From assembly GCA_005791685.1 (NCBI GenBank), contig SXVG01000085.1, positions 1 through 6,540 on the forward strand: a DNA stretch of 6,540 bases, read 5' to 3'. This document shows positions 5,145 through 6,540 of the stretch, piece after piece. The translations under genes and the position numbers were made by a program. Source of the stretch: Methylotenera sp. GTDB lineage: Bacteria; Pseudomonadota; Gammaproteobacteria; Burkholderiales; Methylophilaceae. The notes beneath the pieces are model-generated. The model was given only the letters and a program-made list of their open reading frames with translations. It was not told the origin of the DNA and did not search any database. The number at the start of each line of letters is the position of its first letter. Positions within the stretch are counted from its first letter, which is position 1.

Positions 5145-6540
5145 AATGGAAACAGCGGCCGCCAACCGAGCGGCGGGTATCACGTCTAGCGATTCTCCGC
5201 TCCATTTCTTCCTCTTCGCTTACCAAGATAGCCCCCGCCACCCCAGCCCCAGTGGCTACCGGGCGAGCGGTGATGCTAAATGCCGCATTGCTGCTGCTGT
5301 AACTGATGTCGTAGTTGGCCGCCTTGCTCCCCGCCCCTAATAAAATGTCGTAGTTGGCCACGTCCTCTCCAGCGGTTCGACTGATGACGTTGGTCACTTC
5401 AGCCAAACTGTCACTTGGAGCTAAACTACCCGCCGTCACCATCACAGCCAACAAGGGGTCAGCCTCCCCTACCACTTTGCTGACCGCAGCAGGACTTAAG
5501 CTAATCGATTTCGGACTGATGACCAAGTCCGCATTGCTAATAGTGGGGGTGTTGTAATTATCCAGCACAGCCCCGCTTAGCGCTAAATTAGATGCATACC
5601 TACCCACATTGCTGCCCGTAGCCAGGCCAGTGACCGTGGCGCGACTCGCATCGGCGACTAAAAAGCCAGCGCTGTACGTGCCGGTGTAAGCGCTGCCTCG
5701 ATAAACGTTGCCGCTTAAGCTGGCGGTGGCACGGATGCTCAAGTTGGCTTTGGCCACCGTGTTGGTCGTGGCCGAGTAAGTGAAGGTGTAATTGCTGGCC
5801 AGACCACTGGCCATGATGGCCGCGCTGGGCGTGGCAACAAAACTACCGGCTTGCGCGACGCCGGTCACGGCTAACCCAGAAACCGTCACGGCTTGGGTGA
5901 ATGCGCCTATCGCATCCGATCCCACCAAAGCCACATCCGTGCTAAACCCGGCGGCATTGGCAAAATCTGCATAGCTGCTGACGCCGTCGTAAGTGGTGGC
6001 GCTGTTATTACTACTAATCACCACAGACTTGGCGGTAATGGCAAAATTAGCGCCGGTGTATTGGATGCGGTAGTTGCTGCCAGCCGAGGTGGAGAGCGTG
6101 CCTTGATTAATCGCGTAGCTGCCCACATCTGCTCCCGGAGCGCGGGCCAAGCTGCCAGTTAAAGTGACGCCATCCGTGCCCAATAAACCAGCGCCTGTGG
6201 TTCTGGCGGTGGGGGTGTAGCTGAAGGCACCATCCATCTCACCGTAGGGTCTTCGTTGATCGGCATCGGCGGTCACGTAGACAGGCCGCGCCGTAATGGC
6301 AAAGTTAGCCCCAGTGTATTGGATGCGGTAGTTGCTGCCAGCTGAGGTGGCAAGCGTGCCTTGGTTGATGGCGTAACTGCCTACATCCGTACCGCTAGCG
6401 CGGGCCAAGCTGCCGATTAAGGTGACGCCATCCGTGCCCAATAAACCAGCGCCTGTGGTTCTGGCGGTGGGGGTGTAGCTGAAGGCACCATCCATCTCAC
6501 CGTAGGGTCTTCGTTGATCGGCATCGGCGGTCACGTAGAC
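5143..6540 (-). CDS. C-terminal part of a large MBG/YDG-repeat surface adhesin (partial)
   Basis: The frame is open to the right edge, so the start lies outside; 465 codons are visible before TAA at 5143-5145. The apparent start at 6534 is only an internal GTG. The protein is rich in Ser, Thr, Ala and Gly, poor in Cys, and built of beta-strand repeats. Two MBG-like units are at 1-86 and 87-172 (VTADADQRRPYG ... NYRIQYTGANFAITA). A YDG-like unit is at about 173-262 (TTYDG, VGSDAIGAF). A further unit spans about 265-343, and another MBG-like unit about 344-427 (SKVVGEADP, NYDISYSSSNAAFSITA). A 38-residue charged tail ends GGRCFH. Such repeats are typical of filamentous-haemagglutinin-like exoproteins exported by two-partner secretion and used in adhesion. 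No transporter partner is in the window. The gene converges on the isomerase gene and has no overlap with it. The tail has the only visible cysteine. Confidence 0.85.
   Translation of the reverse strand, partial: VYVTADADQRRPYGEMDGAFSYTPTARTTGAGLLGTDGVTLIGSLARASGTDVGSYAINQGTLATSAGSNYRIQYTGANFAITARPVYVTADADQRRPYGEMDGAFSYTPTARTTGAGLLGTDGVTLTGSLARAPGADVGSYAINQGTLSTSAGSNYRIQYTGANFAITAKSVVISSNNSATTYDGVSSYADFANAAGFSTDVALVGSDAIGAFTQAVTVSGLAVTGVAQAGSFVATPSAAIMASGLASNYTFTYSATTNTVAKANLSIRATASLSGNVYRGSAYTGTYSAGFLVADASRATVTGLATGSNVGRYASNLALSGAVLDNYNTPTISNADLVISPKSISLSPAAVSKVVGEADPLLAVMVTAGSLAPSDSLAEVTNVISRTAGEDVANYDILLGAGSKAANYDISYSSSNAAFSITARPVATGAGVAGAILVSEEEEMERRIARRDTRRSVGGRCFH
6025..6282 (-). repeat. 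MBG tandem repeat, second unit (258 bp)
   Basis: This 86-codon unit of the adhesin gene is the copy nearer the C terminus. It differs from its neighbour at only about six residues. Its outer 119 bp (6164-6282) are identical base for base to 6422-6540, which points to recent duplication or gene conversion. Confidence 0.9.
6283..6540 (-). repeat. MBG tandem repeat, first visible unit (258 bp)
   Basis: This unit abuts the window edge exactly at its apparent boundary, so further copies may lie beyond it. The differences from the second unit lie mostly in the stretch coding for the middle of the domain (IGSLARASGTD against TGSLARAPGAD) and at the last two residues. Silent changes accompany them. 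Confidence 0.9.

Noticed and set aside
5131..6162. Plus-strand frames opposite the adhesin gene
   Set aside because: They are complements of the repetitive beta-strand coding sequence; their Ala/Val-rich peptides follow from that composition.
5125..6540. CRISPR array suggested by repeated blocks
   Set aside because: The repeats are 258-bp coding units in frame, not short repeats with unique spacers.

Overview
The window reads as a Gram-negative proteobacterial chromosome segment of moderate GC. The signs are two proteins with Sec signal peptides that imply an outer membrane (a beta-barrel-like protein and a parvulin isomerase), a large repeat-rich surface adhesin of the MBG/YDG (filamentous-haemagglutinin-like) kind, and a proteobacterial-type hipBA module. 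A beta- or gammaproteobacterium is the best guess; the sequence does not settle the genus.

Layout. Bases 1-276 look like the end of an integrated element: the last 41 codons of an unidentified gene, then AT-rich DNA. At 277-321 there is the 3' half of a tRNA (from the anticodon loop to the acceptor strand) without its 5' half, followed at once by a perfect 12-bp hairpin terminator. This is what an attR scar looks like, with the element to the left and the old chromosome, including the tRNA's own terminator, to the right. An AT-rich control region (354-553) leads into hipB and hipA, which share one base (TGATG) and form a type II toxin-antitoxin operon with all visible kinase residues intact.

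Bases 2164-2441 hold no convincing gene but contain a conspicuous array: three inverted repeats built from TGTCGAT half-sites, with centres exactly 35 bp apart. A 507-residue secreted or outer-membrane protein made of three degenerate repeats of about 140 residues follows. Next is a periplasmic PpiC-type peptidyl-prolyl isomerase gene broken by one in-frame TAA at codon 70. An AT-rich 230-bp gap with short repeats separates it from a convergent minus-strand gene, the C-terminal 465 codons of a large MBG/YDG-repeat adhesin that runs off the right edge. It contains two nearly identical 258-bp tandem units.

How they may fit together. The barrel protein, the periplasmic isomerase and the adhesin all belong to the cell envelope, and parvulins are known to help large adhesins and outer-membrane proteins fold, so a functional link is plausible but unproven. 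A short motif, roughly GGCACTTAAT or GCCACTTAAT, recurs in the non-coding DNA, and in three places it lies just after a -10-like hexamer: before hipB, before the barrel gene and before the isomerase gene. This is the most unexpected pattern in the window and suggests a shared regulator or a shared promoter architecture. No CRISPR array, intact insertion sequence, rRNA or complete tRNA was seen.
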